Below, piece by piece: positions 25,090 through 34,215 of a DNA stretch of 64,000 nt. The stretch covers positions 4,963,501 through 5,027,500 of the forward strand of contig NZ_CP055263.1 in NCBI RefSeq assembly GCF_014217835.1, read 5' to 3'. Each line of letters begins with the position of its first letter. The first letter of the stretch is position 1. The DNA comes from Metabacillus sp. KUDC1714 (GTDB lineage: Bacteria; Bacillota; Bacilli; Bacillales; Bacillaceae). A program made the position numbers and the translations under genes. The notes under the pieces were generated by a model. That model was not told the origin of the DNA and made no database searches. It saw nothing but the letters and a program-made list of their open reading frames with translations.

Positions 25090-25119
25090 TCTCTTACCTC
25101 TTTCTTTTTTTATAAATTG

Positions 25120-25214
25120 GCTCTGTTAAACTTGGTTGTTGATTTCCGCTGCAGGCGTTCGCTTTCCGCTCCAATCAACAAGGTACCAAAATCAACAGTG
25201 AGCTTTAACAGAGC
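25120..25214. repeat. Interspersed repeat, 95 bp, related to 12534-12746
   Basis: Terminal arms GCTCTGTTAAA / TTTAACAGAGC are exact. Inside, GTTGATTTCCGCTGCAGGCG and CGCTTTCCGCTCCAATCAAC match the core of the copy at 51215-51310 in inverted order. Confidence 0.7.
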
Positions 25215-25556
25215 TTTATATTAAAAACAACCTGAAATATGTGTAGAGGTAACTGGAGCAGCAATTCCTCCACTATAACTAATATTTTGTGAAACTTTTG
25301 CGTCTAGAAATTGACCTGTATTTTTCACCTCTTTTCTAATGATGTCCTCTATTATATGAATGTGAGTATATTTACGTATAGACAAGTAATTTAGTTTAAT
25401 AGAATTGTTTTAACCGTAAATGATTGTGCAGTCGATAAGATTGATTCATCATTGCTAATGTGTTTCATTTAGTATTAGTTGACTTACTAGAAAAATATGA
25501 AAAGTGACCAAAGAAACAAAAAGGCATTCGCAACTGCAGCCATTTCAGAAGGCATA
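25215..25556. other. Intergenic with a doubtful 35-codon frame
   Basis: On the minus strand a GTG at 25328 opens VKNTGQFLDAKVSQNISYSG to a stop at 25221, and the frame is open further upstream. It has no convincing start site. Otherwise gene-free. Confidence 0.25.
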
Positions 25557-25610
25557 AAGCCTGTTCAGAAACCATAATATATCGGATTTCTGAACAGGCT
25601 TTTTTTTTTA
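25557..25610 (+). terminator. Strong terminator of a lost transcript
   Basis: AAGCCTGTTCAGAAA pairs exactly with TTTCTGAACAGGCTT, followed by nine T. No intact plus-strand gene precedes it, so it probably outlived its gene or ends a small RNA. Confidence 0.7.
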
Positions 25611-25698
25611 TAACGTCTCATTATGTAAACTTAAAAATCCTCAATATACTCTTTTATATCAACCCTTTATAAAAATCCTGTATAAAGTTAGTTAACAA

Positions 25699-25839
25699 TT
25701 ATTCGAAGATTATAAGTTTATCAGCATTATTTAAAACCTTATTATTATACTCATCATCAACATGACTAACTTCGAATGTTTCGGTTAAATCGCTTCGTTC
25801 ATCTAATTCCTGTTTGATGTATTGTCATATTTTTTTCAT
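25699..25839 (-). pseudogene. Small acidic ORF with an in-frame TGA
   Basis: MKKI is followed by TGA (25825-25827) and then, in the same frame, QYIKQELDERSDLTETFEVS and HVDDEYNNKVLN to a stop at 25699. The composition looks coding. Unidentified; probably a remnant. Confidence 0.35.
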
Positions 25840-25928
25840 CCAATGACTGTCCGCATTAACATAAAACGAAAAATATGCACATATCCATTTTAAGTATTGT
25901 TCGATATTGAGAATGGAGTGATTAAAAG

Positions 25929-27494
25929 ATGGCTAACCAACTTCAGCCAGGGCAGCAACTTCTGGCAAACCAACAGCTCACTGCAAACAATGGGCGAGCA
26001 TTCTTAATTATGCAGGAAGATGGAAATTTTGTTCTCTACGAAGTACATAAGGGCAAAAATATCCCGGTTTGGGCGTCTAACACCAATGGTAGTGGTGCCG
26101 TGAAAGCAGTCATGCAGGGTGATGGCAATCTTGTCGTCTACAAGGCTAATGGCCAGGCGGTCTGGGCCTCTGGCACAGATGGGAACAGCGGAACATACCT
26201 ATCCCTTCAGGACGATGGGAACGCGGTAATCTATAGTAACCAAGGAAATGCACTCTGGGACACAGGAACATGGCGCCATAGTCGAAAGCTTGGTTTCGAT
26301 CCAGCGGTGCATGGATTTTTGTTTAGAAACAAGTTCGTCAATAATGTAGCTAACATCCCGGGATATGGTCAAGTGAAAACACAGGGACGGTGCGGAGGAA
26401 TGGCTTTTGCCGCTCTCGACTACTTTCTCAAGGGTATTCCGGTTCCAAAATACACCGGGAGCCTGTTCAACGGGGAGGTTCCGCCGGATGGACACTGGCT
26501 TGCGGATTATCTATACAGTCGACTTATGGACAGCTTCCTTGTACCTTCCTCCATCAAGTATATTAATTGGACGGTCGCATCAGATCATTCTACCGTTTTT
26601 GGAGGAAAGGGAGTCAGTCGCTGGACAAAGGAGGAGGAATTTCCAAAGCTTCGGTCGCGCATCGACTCCGGTAAACCTGTTGTCCTCGGTATGATAGATG
26701 CAACCAACCTTGGGCAGATCGGATCAGAGAATCACCAAGTTCTAGCCTATGGATATGAGTGGCATTCGAAGGCTAACATTATGAAAGTATTCGTGTACGA
26801 TAACAACACGGTAGGAAGAGAAGTGGTTTTATCCTCTGAACCAGGCAACCAACACTTTGACGCCACGAATACTGACCCATGGAGAGGCTTTTTCGTTGTC
26901 GACTACACCCAGAAGAATCCGCCTGTGTTCACGACCAATCCACCGGCAGCCAATGCTGTGGTTCGATACGGTCAGACCATTAAGGTAAGTCATCTCATGA
27001 CAGGCCTGACTCTTCATTCGCATGCACTTAACTATTGCCATGGAGGCAGCTCAGGTCAACAGCAGATAACTTGCTTCAGAGGGGCCGATGACAATGACCT
27101 TTGGAGAATCAAGGGGCCAGATGGTACGGATGCAAACTATAAGATCAATGAAGTAGTCAAGCATGGCGATGTGATCCGGCTCGAGCACGTGCTCACAAAA
27201 CGCAACCTGCACAGCCACTCGGGACACCCTTCCCCTGTCACTGGTCAGCAGGAGGTTACCTGCTTTGGCTCTGATGGCCAGGGAGACAACAACGATAACT
27301 GGCGGGTCGAGTTCGTAGGTGGCGGCCTGTGGTCAGCGCAGCGGCGAGTCCGCCTTGTCCACCAGAATACAAACCATGCCCTCCACTCCCACCTCGAGCA
27401 CAGCCATGACAAATGGACTGCAGGCCAACAAGAGGTAACCGGCTTCGGTGGTCGTGACGATAATGACTGGTGGTGGCTCCTCGAAATCCGCTGA
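25929..27494 (+). CDS. Bulb-type lectin - cysteine protease-like - MIR domain fusion
   Basis: 521 aa, no signal peptide. Residues 5-115 are a bulb-type (mannose-binding) lectin with three QxDxNxVxY sites: QEDGNFVLY, QGDGNLVVY, QDDGNAVIY. Residues 120-330 resemble a papain/C39-like fold: Gln152-Gly-Arg-Cys155 (QGRCGGMAFAALDYF), His269 (NHQVLAYGYEW) and Asp291-Asn (VYDNN) are a plausible catalytic set. Residues 345-521 carry three MIR-type repeats with LHSH at 362, 427 and 485, each followed by GQQ(E/Q)(V/I)T and DNDxW. GGAGTG precedes the ATG. The gene is visibly more GC-rich than its surroundings, suggesting transfer. Catalysis and toxin role are inference. Confidence 0.85.
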   Translation: MANQLQPGQQLLANQQLTANNGRAFLIMQEDGNFVLYEVHKGKNIPVWASNTNGSGAVKAVMQGDGNLVVYKANGQAVWASGTDGNSGTYLSLQDDGNAVIYSNQGNALWDTGTWRHSRKLGFDPAVHGFLFRNKFVNNVANIPGYGQVKTQGRCGGMAFAALDYFLKGIPVPKYTGSLFNGEVPPDGHWLADYLYSRLMDSFLVPSSIKYINWTVASDHSTVFGGKGVSRWTKEEEFPKLRSRIDSGKPVVLGMIDATNLGQIGSENHQVLAYGYEWHSKANIMKVFVYDNNTVGREVVLSSEPGNQHFDATNTDPWRGFFVVDYTQKNPPVFTTNPPAANAVVRYGQTIKVSHLMTGLTLHSHALNYCHGGSSGQQQITCFRGADDNDLWRIKGPDGTDANYKINEVVKHGDVIRLEHVLTKRNLHSHSGHPSPVTGQQEVTCFGSDGQGDNNDNWRVEFVGGGLWSAQRRVRLVHQNTNHALHSHLEHSHDKWTAGQQEVTGFGGRDDNDWWWLLEIR

Positions 27495-27532
27495 GAAGGG
27501 TAGACACGGTTATTTTATCAGGCTGTTTGTTG

Positions 27533-27570
27533 GGTATGAGTCCAAAATTGTACTGGACTCATACCTTTTC
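27533..27570 (+). terminator. Terminator of the lectin fusion gene
   Basis: GGTATGAGTCCA pairs exactly with TGGACTCATACC, then TTTTCATTTT. It follows the stop by 40 bases and also faces the end of the minus-strand gene at 27569. Confidence 0.8.
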
Positions 27571-27843
27571 ATTTTACCTTAGCAGAAAATGATATGGGTA
27601 ACTCTTCTTCCCTTACTGATCTTTTTATCGGAACAGCTTCATATCCATTTATCTTAACATTTCCAAGGAGGATTTCTGACTTCACCTTTTTAACTTCCCA
27701 CTTTTTTCAAAATCCTTATAATGGATAATTTCAGAGAGAACCTTACTTTCATCTGCTTTTTCAAACTCTACTCTGGCTTCATCCTTATTGTCATACTCAA
27801 ACATTTTTATGCTGTCTTGTAAAAAAAGGGTTAAAATCCACAT
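27569..27843 (-). pseudogene. Small hypothetical gene with a one-base frameshift in an A run
   Basis: GGGAGGAATTGAT precedes the ATG. Frame 1 gives MWILTLFLQDSIKMFEYDNK to HYKDFEK and stops at 27682. If one A is added to the run of six near 27700, the protein continues KWEVKKVKSEILLGNVKING to a stop at 27569, about 91 codons. The continuous protein-like sequence over both frames shows the shift is recent or an error. Family unknown. Confidence 0.6.
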
Positions 27844-27883
27844 ATCAATTCCTCCCTAGATAGTAAGATTAACTGAAGAATTT

Positions 27884-28063
27884 TTAAGAACGAACCACCT
27901 CAAAATCAATTAACCGTTTCTTGAATAATCTGGCTTTATTTATTAAGTATATAAAAACAGATTCGTAACGTATCTCTTTATCGATTCTCTGTTTGTTATC
28001 TCTGGGATCATTAAAAACTTCCTTCGATGAAAACATTTCTTTTCTTATCCAATATATTTTCAT
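27884..28063 (-). CDS. 59-aa basic hypothetical protein
   Basis: MKIYWIRKEMFSSKEVFNDP, ending RLIDFEVVRS. AAAGG lies about 12 bases before the ATG at 28063. Charged, no membrane segment, family not recognised. Confidence 0.4.
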   Translation of the reverse strand: MKIYWIRKEMFSSKEVFNDPRDNKQRIDKEIRYESVFIYLINKARLFKKRLIDFEVVRS

Positions 28064-28094
28064 CAATTATTTACCTTTATTAGCGACTATTAAC

Positions 28095-28190
28095 CTATTC
28101 ACTAAACAAATTGAATGCGATTGTAATCAGCCAGCCCAGAGCAAGAGCACCCGATAAATATGTACCAATATAAAGGAAAATCTCGATCAT
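28095..28190 (-). CDS. 31-aa single-span membrane peptide
   Basis: GAGGAGG lies 5 bases before the ATG. MIEIFLYIGTYLSGALALGW ends NLFSE. A small membrane peptide like the one at 5344-5433; function unknown. Confidence 0.6.
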   Translation of the reverse strand: MIEIFLYIGTYLSGALALGWLITIAFNLFSE

Positions 28191-28788
28191 GATTCCTCCT
28201 CATAACGTTTTAACTTGGATTTTTTTAAAATTAATTCAAACTACCTTCAAAAAGTAGTGAGGGTACTTGCTGCTTAATGCTGATCCATAACATACGGGGC
28301 AATCAGCAGAGGATATTAAAGCGTTTTCAATTATTTCTATTTAATGGATGTCAGCTCCTTTCAAAGGTCATTATAACAAGTAATTCTTAAAAATATGTCG
28401 AACCATTGTACATTCACTTAATTGTAAATAGACTGTTAACTTCCCTTAATAAACCGTTATAAAAGCTAATATTTGTCTTTTAGATGAAATCCTACAATTC
28501 CATTGGACTTAACCAACTGCTGGAATCACTTTCTAACTACACAATAAAAAACCCCCAACTCAACAGTAGGGAATTTCATCTCTTTGACCATCTAACACAG
28601 TAATTCCTGGTGTTTTAAACTCGGCCATGTCGTAAACTAGCAAAGAGAAGTATGACTACTGTTCAAGCTCAATTCGATTTGGATTTTGAATAATAACTCA
28701 ACAATAAGACCCCTTTTCATGTATAGTTAAAGTAGAATTTGCTAATAAATACGAACAGTTTTGCTTTTTTATACGAGGGGGCTATTCT
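28191..28788. other. Intergenic, about 600 bases of debris
   Basis: The minus strand at about 28250-28340 reads ENALISSADCPVCYGSALSS without a start codon, after GGAGC; a cre-like TTAAAGCGTTTTCA (28316-28329) overlaps it. A minus-strand hairpin with a T run (CCCTACT / AGTTGGG, near 28552-28575) follows a 22-codon frame. The degV promoter lies at the right end. None is firm. Confidence 0.3.
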
Positions 28789-29643
28789 ATGAGAAGAAGA
28801 ATTATTTTATCTACAGAGAGTGGAGCAGATTTACCAGAAGACTTAGCTGACAAGCATTCTGTGCAAGTGGTACCGATGCATGTCATTATGGATGGTCAGG
28901 ATTATTTAGATGGTTCGTTACCCGTAGTGGATATTTATGACTATTATGAACGGACAAAGCAAATACCCTCTACAGCAGCAACAAATTCATACGAATATCA
29001 AGCCTTCTTTACGAAGATCAAAACGGATTTTCCTGATTGCATCATGATTCATATTGGTTATACGTCAAAGGCATCTTCTTCTTTCCAAAATGCGTTAATC
29101 GCAGCGGAAGAATTTGATAACCTTTATCTTATAGACGCTCTGAACGTTACTGGTGGTTTAGCAGCTATTGTCATGTATGCTGTATCTCTATTAGAGAAGG
29201 AACCTACGATTGATCCTCTTCGATTAATAGGAAAAATTGAATCGATTGTTCCTAAATCAAGACTTGCCTTCGTTCCAGGCAGCTTAGATTTTTTAAAAGC
29301 AGGCGGACGGGTAAGTAATCTAGCTTATCTCGGTGGTGCATTGTTAAAAATAAAGCCCCGTATCGAATTAATAAATGGAAAGCTTGTTTCAACCAAAAAA
29401 TATCGTGGCCAAATGAGTGACGTTTCCGAAAAACTTATACACGATTTTTTAAATCAATACGACATTAATAAAGATCAACTATATTTTCAGTACTCAATCG
29501 GACTTAATGATTCGATCAAACAGCGGATGGATGAAATTGCAAAAGAATATGGCTTCAAACATGTAATATGGATTCAAGCCGGCGCTATGATTTCTACCCA
29601 TGCCGGACCTGGGGGCTTTGGAATTGCAGGTTTAGAAGTATAA
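28789..29643 (+). CDS. DegV-family fatty-acid-binding protein
   Basis: 284 aa, the usual DegV length. It opens RIILSTESGADLPEDL and has the family motifs TNSYEYQAFF, HIGYTSKASSSFQNA, GSLDFLKAGGRVS and, near the end, THAGPGGFGIAGLEV. DegV/FakB proteins hold a fatty acid for the FakA kinase, feeding phospholipid synthesis from exogenous fatty acids; the specific acyl chain cannot be told. The ATG follows GAGGGGG by 6 bases. Single gene. Confidence 0.9.
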   Translation: MRRRIILSTESGADLPEDLADKHSVQVVPMHVIMDGQDYLDGSLPVVDIYDYYERTKQIPSTAATNSYEYQAFFTKIKTDFPDCIMIHIGYTSKASSSFQNALIAAEEFDNLYLIDALNVTGGLAAIVMYAVSLLEKEPTIDPLRLIGKIESIVPKSRLAFVPGSLDFLKAGGRVSNLAYLGGALLKIKPRIELINGKLVSTKKYRGQMSDVSEKLIHDFLNQYDINKDQLYFQYSIGLNDSIKQRMDEIAKEYGFKHVIWIQAGAMISTHAGPGGFGIAGLEV

Positions 29644-29773
29644 AGGGACGGGGGTGGGAGCAATGATTAATCGTTTCCCCCCTGTTTATTCGTAAGCTGT
29701 CTACACGTGAAATTTTTTAGAGAACCAATACCTATTTACTTCTACGATATTACCAGACTTTTCAGCGTAGAAA

Positions 29774-30157
29774 TCATTGATTATACAGGTACATATAGAG
29801 CATTTCCAATGTGATGGGAATGTTTTTTTCCTCTGTAAGAATGGTCTCCGAAACATATGAAATAAGCGAGAGATCCTCGACCTCTTTTAATTCAGAATTA
29901 ATACAATCCATAACCGGTTTCCCACCTTTATGAAGGTTATCCTTCCCCCAGTTTTTAATGGGGAGTTCTCTCGTTACAGGATTATAGCGAATCAATTTGT
30001 GATGTTCGATGAATCGTTCCATTAACGAATGAACACTCTCAATCGTATAACCCAAATCAAAGGCCATTTGTTGTTTCGTAATGCGATAGATTCCAATTTG
30101 AGTCGTATGTGGATTCGTAAGTAGATAGAGGTAAAAGTATTTATCCTCCGGAGTCAT
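29774..30157 (-). pseudogene. DnaD-like replisome organiser N-terminal domain, truncated
   Basis: MTPEDKYFYLYLLTNPHTTQ, GIYRITKQQMAFDLGY and LIRYNPVTRELPIKNWGKDN are the winged-helix start of phage-type DnaD or replisome organiser proteins. In intact relatives about 20 residues precede MTPEDK; here codons further upstream still resemble them (SQPFIVSETMTPEDK) but have no start. The C-terminal DnaD domain is absent. It may make a small protein, but a phage or plasmid remnant is more likely. Confidence 0.6.
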
Positions 30158-30395
30158 CGTTTCTGAAACAATAAATGGTTGTGAGAGGATTAGGCAATCA
30201 TTTGAGAAAAATGTGATAGCGGTTACTTTCTCGTTTGTTGGAAATAAGGATATCGAAATTAATACGTAGAGAGAATAAGTTAATAATCTTCGTCCAACTA
30301 TTATCTCACCTTTAGCAGTTATGATTGAAATAATGGAATCAATTACAGATATGTTGAAAGATAGATATCATTAATTTTCCAAGGAGGTCTAAAAT

Positions 30396-31616
30396 TTGTA
30401 TATTCGATTAAAAAGACTGTTTGAGATCAAGGGATATAGCTTATTGGTTATTTGTTTACTACTGGTTGGTATAGGAATTTCAATTACAATGCCGTTTCTG
30501 CCCCTCTATTTAACGGAGGATTTTGGAATAAGTGTGGGAGCCTTTGGTGTTTTAATGGCGGTAAGCTCAATAGGCGGTGTGGTGGTGAACTCACTCGTTG
30601 CTAAACATTCAGATAGCGGTTTTGATCGAAAATGGATTATTATAATCGCTACAATTTCAGCTGCTTTTGGGTATGCATCGTATTTAGTGTTTGATAACTT
30701 CTTTATTCTGCTAATTGTCGTCAGCCTTTTTAATGGTTTAGCTGCCCCAGCCATACCACAGATCTACGCTTACGCACAGGAGTCAGCAAATGTTAGCAAA
30801 TCCGATGACAAGACTTTCGCTATGTCTACATTACGTTCTCTTATCTCTCTCGGATTCCTAGTAGGACCATTGGTAGGAACACTTATTTTAGGAATTTCTG
30901 GATACGAAGGAATCTTACTTGGGGCAGTGTTTATTTATCTTACTGTTGCTTCTCTTGTATTCTTTTTTCTACAGAAACGAAAAGTAGTTAAAAACAATAA
31001 CGATAATAGCAAAAGTTTGGGTACCTTTTCGCTCAAAAGTAAGCAGATCTTACACCCGTTCATCGCCTTTATCTTTCTGTTTATGGTCAATGCTATTAAC
31101 TTGATAATCACGCCGTTATTTATTGTTAATGAGCTACAGGGCTCGCATAGGGATATCGGATTGATGGTTAGTATTTGTGCTGGTTTGGAAATTCCGATTA
31201 TGCTTGTCCTAGGTGCCCTTGGTAAAAAGATCTCAAACCATACACTGATTATTTATGGCTGTTCTATCGCTATAATTTATTACACCATTTTAAGTATCTC
31301 AACCCATTCCTGGCAGATTATTGTAGCACAGCTTTTGCAGGCATCGTTTGTGGCTATTGTTATGGGAAATGGTCTAAGTTATTTTAATGAACTGCTACCT
31401 AAAACACCAGGACTTGCAACAACCATTTATTACAATGCCACCATTATTGGAAGGTTAGTAGGAACTCTTGGCGGTGGCGCAATCGCCCAATTTGTAGGGT
31501 TTCGTCATGTTTATTGGGTGTGCCTGGTAGTTGTGAGTTTCTCTTTTCTAATATTTTGGAGAACAAGTACTCAAAGGAAAATGGAAGTAATTACAAAACA
31601 ATCTCGGTCCGTATAG
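30396..31616 (+). CDS. MFS efflux transporter, sugar-efflux (SetA/SotA) type
   Basis: 406 aa, twelve membrane helices. MPFLPLYLTEDFGISVGAFG, a split cytoplasmic loop (HSDSGFDRKW) and GLAAPAIPQIYAYAQESANV followed by STLRSLISLGFLVGPLVGT are those of the sugar efflux branch of MFS. Probably exports sugars or drug-like glycosides by proton antiport. It starts at TTG, 8 bases after AGGAGG. Just upstream (30280-30373) a short plus-strand scrap RPTIISPLAVMIEIMESITD lacks a start and may be debris. Confidence 0.85.
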   Translation: MYIRLKRLFEIKGYSLLVICLLLVGIGISITMPFLPLYLTEDFGISVGAFGVLMAVSSIGGVVVNSLVAKHSDSGFDRKWIIIIATISAAFGYASYLVFDNFFILLIVVSLFNGLAAPAIPQIYAYAQESANVSKSDDKTFAMSTLRSLISLGFLVGPLVGTLILGISGYEGILLGAVFIYLTVASLVFFFLQKRKVVKNNNDNSKSLGTFSLKSKQILHPFIAFIFLFMVNAINLIITPLFIVNELQGSHRDIGLMVSICAGLEIPIMLVLGALGKKISNHTLIIYGCSIAIIYYTILSISTHSWQIIVAQLLQASFVAIVMGNGLSYFNELLPKTPGLATTIYYNATIIGRLVGTLGGGAIAQFVGFRHVYWVCLVVVSFSFLIFWRTSTQRKMEVITKQSRSV

Positions 31617-32261
31617 ATTATAATCATTTTACGGTTGCTAAGGACTATTAAATAAAAAAAGATCTCTTGGTATCCAACAAAAAAGAGACACGAACAAAGA
31701 AGATCATTAAATCTCTTAACAGTGATCTATTAATAAACGATAATAAGCCCCGGTAGCCGCCGAGGCAATAAATTTTGCATGGTGAATACTCTACCATTCT
31801 CTATTTTATACAAATCATTTCTACTCCTTTTCTGTCTCATTTTGTATCTAATTAGCTACAATAACGAACTAATCATCTTTTTAAAACAAAACACAAAAAC
31901 TATCAAAAGATTTTCTTTTATTTTACTCATTTATGAAAAACGCCTTTTTCTTATTTCGCAATTTAAGTGGAATGCGAGATTATAATAATTCTGTATTTTC
32001 ATGTATGTTTCAATTACAACACGTACTTTACAAGGTATAAAAATTCATAAATAGGGAACTTTATCACTAGGTACAGGGTCAAGATTCCAAATTCACCTTG
32101 GTTGTCACTTCCATGACCTTGTGCCGTTTTGTGCGAAAAGTGAAAAAGTAGATATTCAAGTTATCTTTATGGATATATTTACCACTCAGTATTTTTTCTC
32201 CAAAAATCCACACCCTCATGTTATTAATTTTGAGAATTTCGGTAAAAATTAATTTAAGGCG
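31617..32261. other. Intergenic, 645 bases
   Basis: No supported gene. A 68-codon plus frame at 31779-31985 is low-complexity hydrophobic sequence with no ribosome binding site. A short GC-rich patch near 31748-31768 (GCCCCGGTAGCCGCCGAGGC) stands out but forms only an imperfect hairpin. Confidence 0.4.
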
Positions 32262-32729
32262 GTGGGTATAATTATCTTTTTATTAATTTCTGTATTGATT
32301 TTTGGGTTAATTATTTACTTTATGCCCAAGAAAATGACATATTTTGAAATGTATACAACTTCGTTATTCTCAACAGTTTTACAATTAATAACTGATATTT
32401 ATTTAGAATTTAAGTTCCATTTATATTGGTATTTCAGTCCTGAAGTTGATAATGAAACACTTTGGTTTGTTTTCTGGATTTATCCAGCGGTAAACATTAT
32501 ATTTTTAAACTTTTATCCAATAGGAACAAGTCTGTTAAGAAAGCAATTAATCTATATTCTTGGATGGAGTACATTTGCAATTGCTTATGAATGGACAGCT
32601 GTTCAAACAGGTATATTCCAATATAATGGCTGGAAATTATGGTATTCCATGCTAATATATCCTCTACTCTATATACTTCTTTTCATTAATTGGTCAATTA
32701 TTAAAAAGTTACATCGTTTAGCAATATAA
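32262..32729 (+). CDS. CBO0543-family membrane protein
   Basis: 155 aa, about five helices. YEWTAVQTGIFQYNGWKLWY followed by SMLIYPLLYILL is the family hallmark, shared with the 6572-7117 protein. Begins at a GTG; the ribosome binding site (AAGGCG) is weak, so the start is uncertain. Followed by a terminator. Family function unknown. Confidence 0.78.
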   Translation: MGIIIFLLISVLIFGLIIYFMPKKMTYFEMYTTSLFSTVLQLITDIYLEFKFHLYWYFSPEVDNETLWFVFWIYPAVNIIFLNFYPIGTSLLRKQLIYILGWSTFAIAYEWTAVQTGIFQYNGWKLWYSMLIYPLLYILLFINWSIIKKLHRLAI

Positions 32730-32739
32730 TATTATTGTT

Positions 32740-32764
32740 AGCTAGGACTCCCTTCCTAGCTTTT
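32740..32764 (+). terminator. Rho-independent terminator
   Basis: AGCTAGGA pairs with TCCTAGCT, then TTT; 11 bases after the membrane protein stop. Confidence 0.75.
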
Positions 32765-32947
32765 AATATTTTCCTCCACTTCTTCATTAGGGTAATTCGC
32801 CATATATTATTGAACACTCGCATCTTTTTTAGTCCTTTATTCACTTTAGAACTGTCGTGGATCCTTCCTCTTTGTAAGCCCAAACCCAATAATGGCAAGG
32901 ATATAAGGCACCATCTAGATTTTGGGACTGAGGGGGGCACACTAAAA

Positions 32948-32976
32948 AAGGAACATCCCTTATACGAGATGTCCTT
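32948..32976 (-). terminator. Terminator of the MFS remnant
   Basis: AAGGA-CATC / GATGTCCTT with a bulge, then TTTTTTAGT on the minus strand. Lies 12 bases after the stop of the MFS fragment. Confidence 0.6.
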
Positions 32977-32987
32977 CTCATTTATTA

Positions 32988-33149
32988 TTATCGAGCTAGA
33001 GCATTGATACTAGAACTTTCCTTCTTGCCGTGCAGTAAAAAGTAAAAAATAGAAGATGCCAAGACTACAACACCTAAGATAGCATACAGGGTACTGTAGC
33101 CCGTGAATGGAATGATAAATCCAAGCAGATAAGGGCCATATCCAAGATG
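32988..33149 (-). pseudogene. C-terminal fragment of an MFS transporter
   Basis: About 53 codons: LGYGPYLLGFIIPFTGYSTL, YAILGVVVLASSIFYFLLHG, KKESSS. A final membrane helix and basic tail as in CynX-like MFS proteins. A stop (TGA at 33150-33152) closes the frame upstream and the rest of the gene is missing. Confidence 0.6.
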
Positions 33150-33221
33150 TCAAGTAGAACTTCTTTTACTATGCACGGATTGATAATTTTCCTTATCGTA
33201 AATTCCATGCAAAACAAAAAA

Positions 33222-33258
33222 ACATCTCAGACCCTTTAATACCATGGGTTTGAGACGT
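33222..33258 (-). terminator. Terminator of the nucleotidyltransferase gene
   Basis: ACGTCTCA-ACCC pairs with GGGT-TGAGATGT on the minus strand, followed by seven T. Confidence 0.7.
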
Positions 33259-33262
33259 TATA

Positions 33263-34101
33263 TCACATAACCATATTAATAATTTCATCTACCAGTTCAG
33301 GATTTTCCTCAATACCAAGTTTTTCACATAAACTTTTATGAACTCTTTTAAATTCTGGGACCATGCTTTGTATCACATTTATAATTTCATTTGGTTCTCT
33401 ATTACTAAACCATTGCTCTAAGAGTGACAATTGCCAATCTGATAGTTTACTTCGTTTACCTTCTAATTTTGACCAATCTCCAAAAGTGTTAGGTTGAATT
33501 CCTACTTCCATATACCAAGCTGTTGTCATTGATAATCTCAAATTATCTAAACAATGAAGAGCATAGTATATTTCTTTTCTCATCATTCTTCTATATACTT
33601 CGTGAACATAAGCAAAGAATTTCGTTCTCCATATATCTACTTCTTCGATAGTTGGCTGATAAGACAAACTAGTTGATTTTTCTAATATATTCTTCATAAA
33701 TCCGGTAATATCGTACACAATTCTACTATTTTGAAGCCACACGGATGGCTGTATATTTTTCATTTTATAATAAAAGCAATCAATCTTTATAAAGGAATCG
33801 TAGTGAGCAATAGTGTGAGTTGCCCAAGGGTAGTCTTCAAAAAAAAGAACATTACCCCAATTTTTTGCTCTTTGTTTTTTGTTTAACCTATATTCTTCAA
33901 ACACTTCATCCTCTACAACGATGCGGAGGTCAATATCTGAATATAAGTCAGTATTTTTATTTCCTATTGACCCTCCGTAAAAACAGCCAAAACATTAATA
34001 TCATTTATTAAATCTTGTTCAATTCCTGTCATTAATTTTTGACGATGTTTTGGAATATCTAAATCTCTTTCTTTATGTTTAGCTTCTAATCCCACACACA
34101 A
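33263..34101 (-). pseudogene. Nucleotidyltransferase gene with a one-base frameshift in a T run
   Basis: From a TTG at 34101 (8 bases after AGGAG) the frame reads LEAKHKERDLDIPKHRQKLM ... INVLAVF, then meets a run of five T at 33979-33983. Adding one T gives YGGSIGNKNTDLYSDIDLRI, the GGSxG...SDID nucleotide-binding motif of aminoglycoside-adenylyltransferase-like enzymes, and continues in frame through EDYPWATHTIAHYDSFIKID to 33263. As written only the last 213 residues can be made, without the catalytic GGS. About 279 aa if restored. Substrate unknown. Confidence 0.7.
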
Positions 34102-34165
34102 CTAACCATCTCCTTAATTTAGCAGTAGCTTCAAATTATTAAATTCGTTAAGGAAAGAAGAAATC

Positions 34166-34198
34166 CTTCTTCAACTAAAGCCCTTTTAGTTGAAGAAG
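34166..34198. terminator. Bidirectional hairpin
   Basis: CTTCTTCAACTAAAG and CTTTTAGTTGAAGAAG pair almost fully. Lies between the kinase gene at 34216 and the nucleotidyltransferase gene, both on the minus strand. Confidence 0.65.
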
Positions 34199-34215
34199 CA
34201 AAATACGGTATTTGT

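Noticed and set aside
27256..27507. 83-codon minus-strand frame opposite the MIR repeats
   Set aside because: GC-rich shadow of the lectin fusion gene.
31779..31985. 68-codon hydrophobic plus-strand frame
   Set aside because: No ribosome binding site and biased AT-rich composition.
32735..33007. 90-codon plus-strand frame
   Set aside because: Starts in the terminator and runs opposite the MFS tail and its hairpin; no family resemblance.
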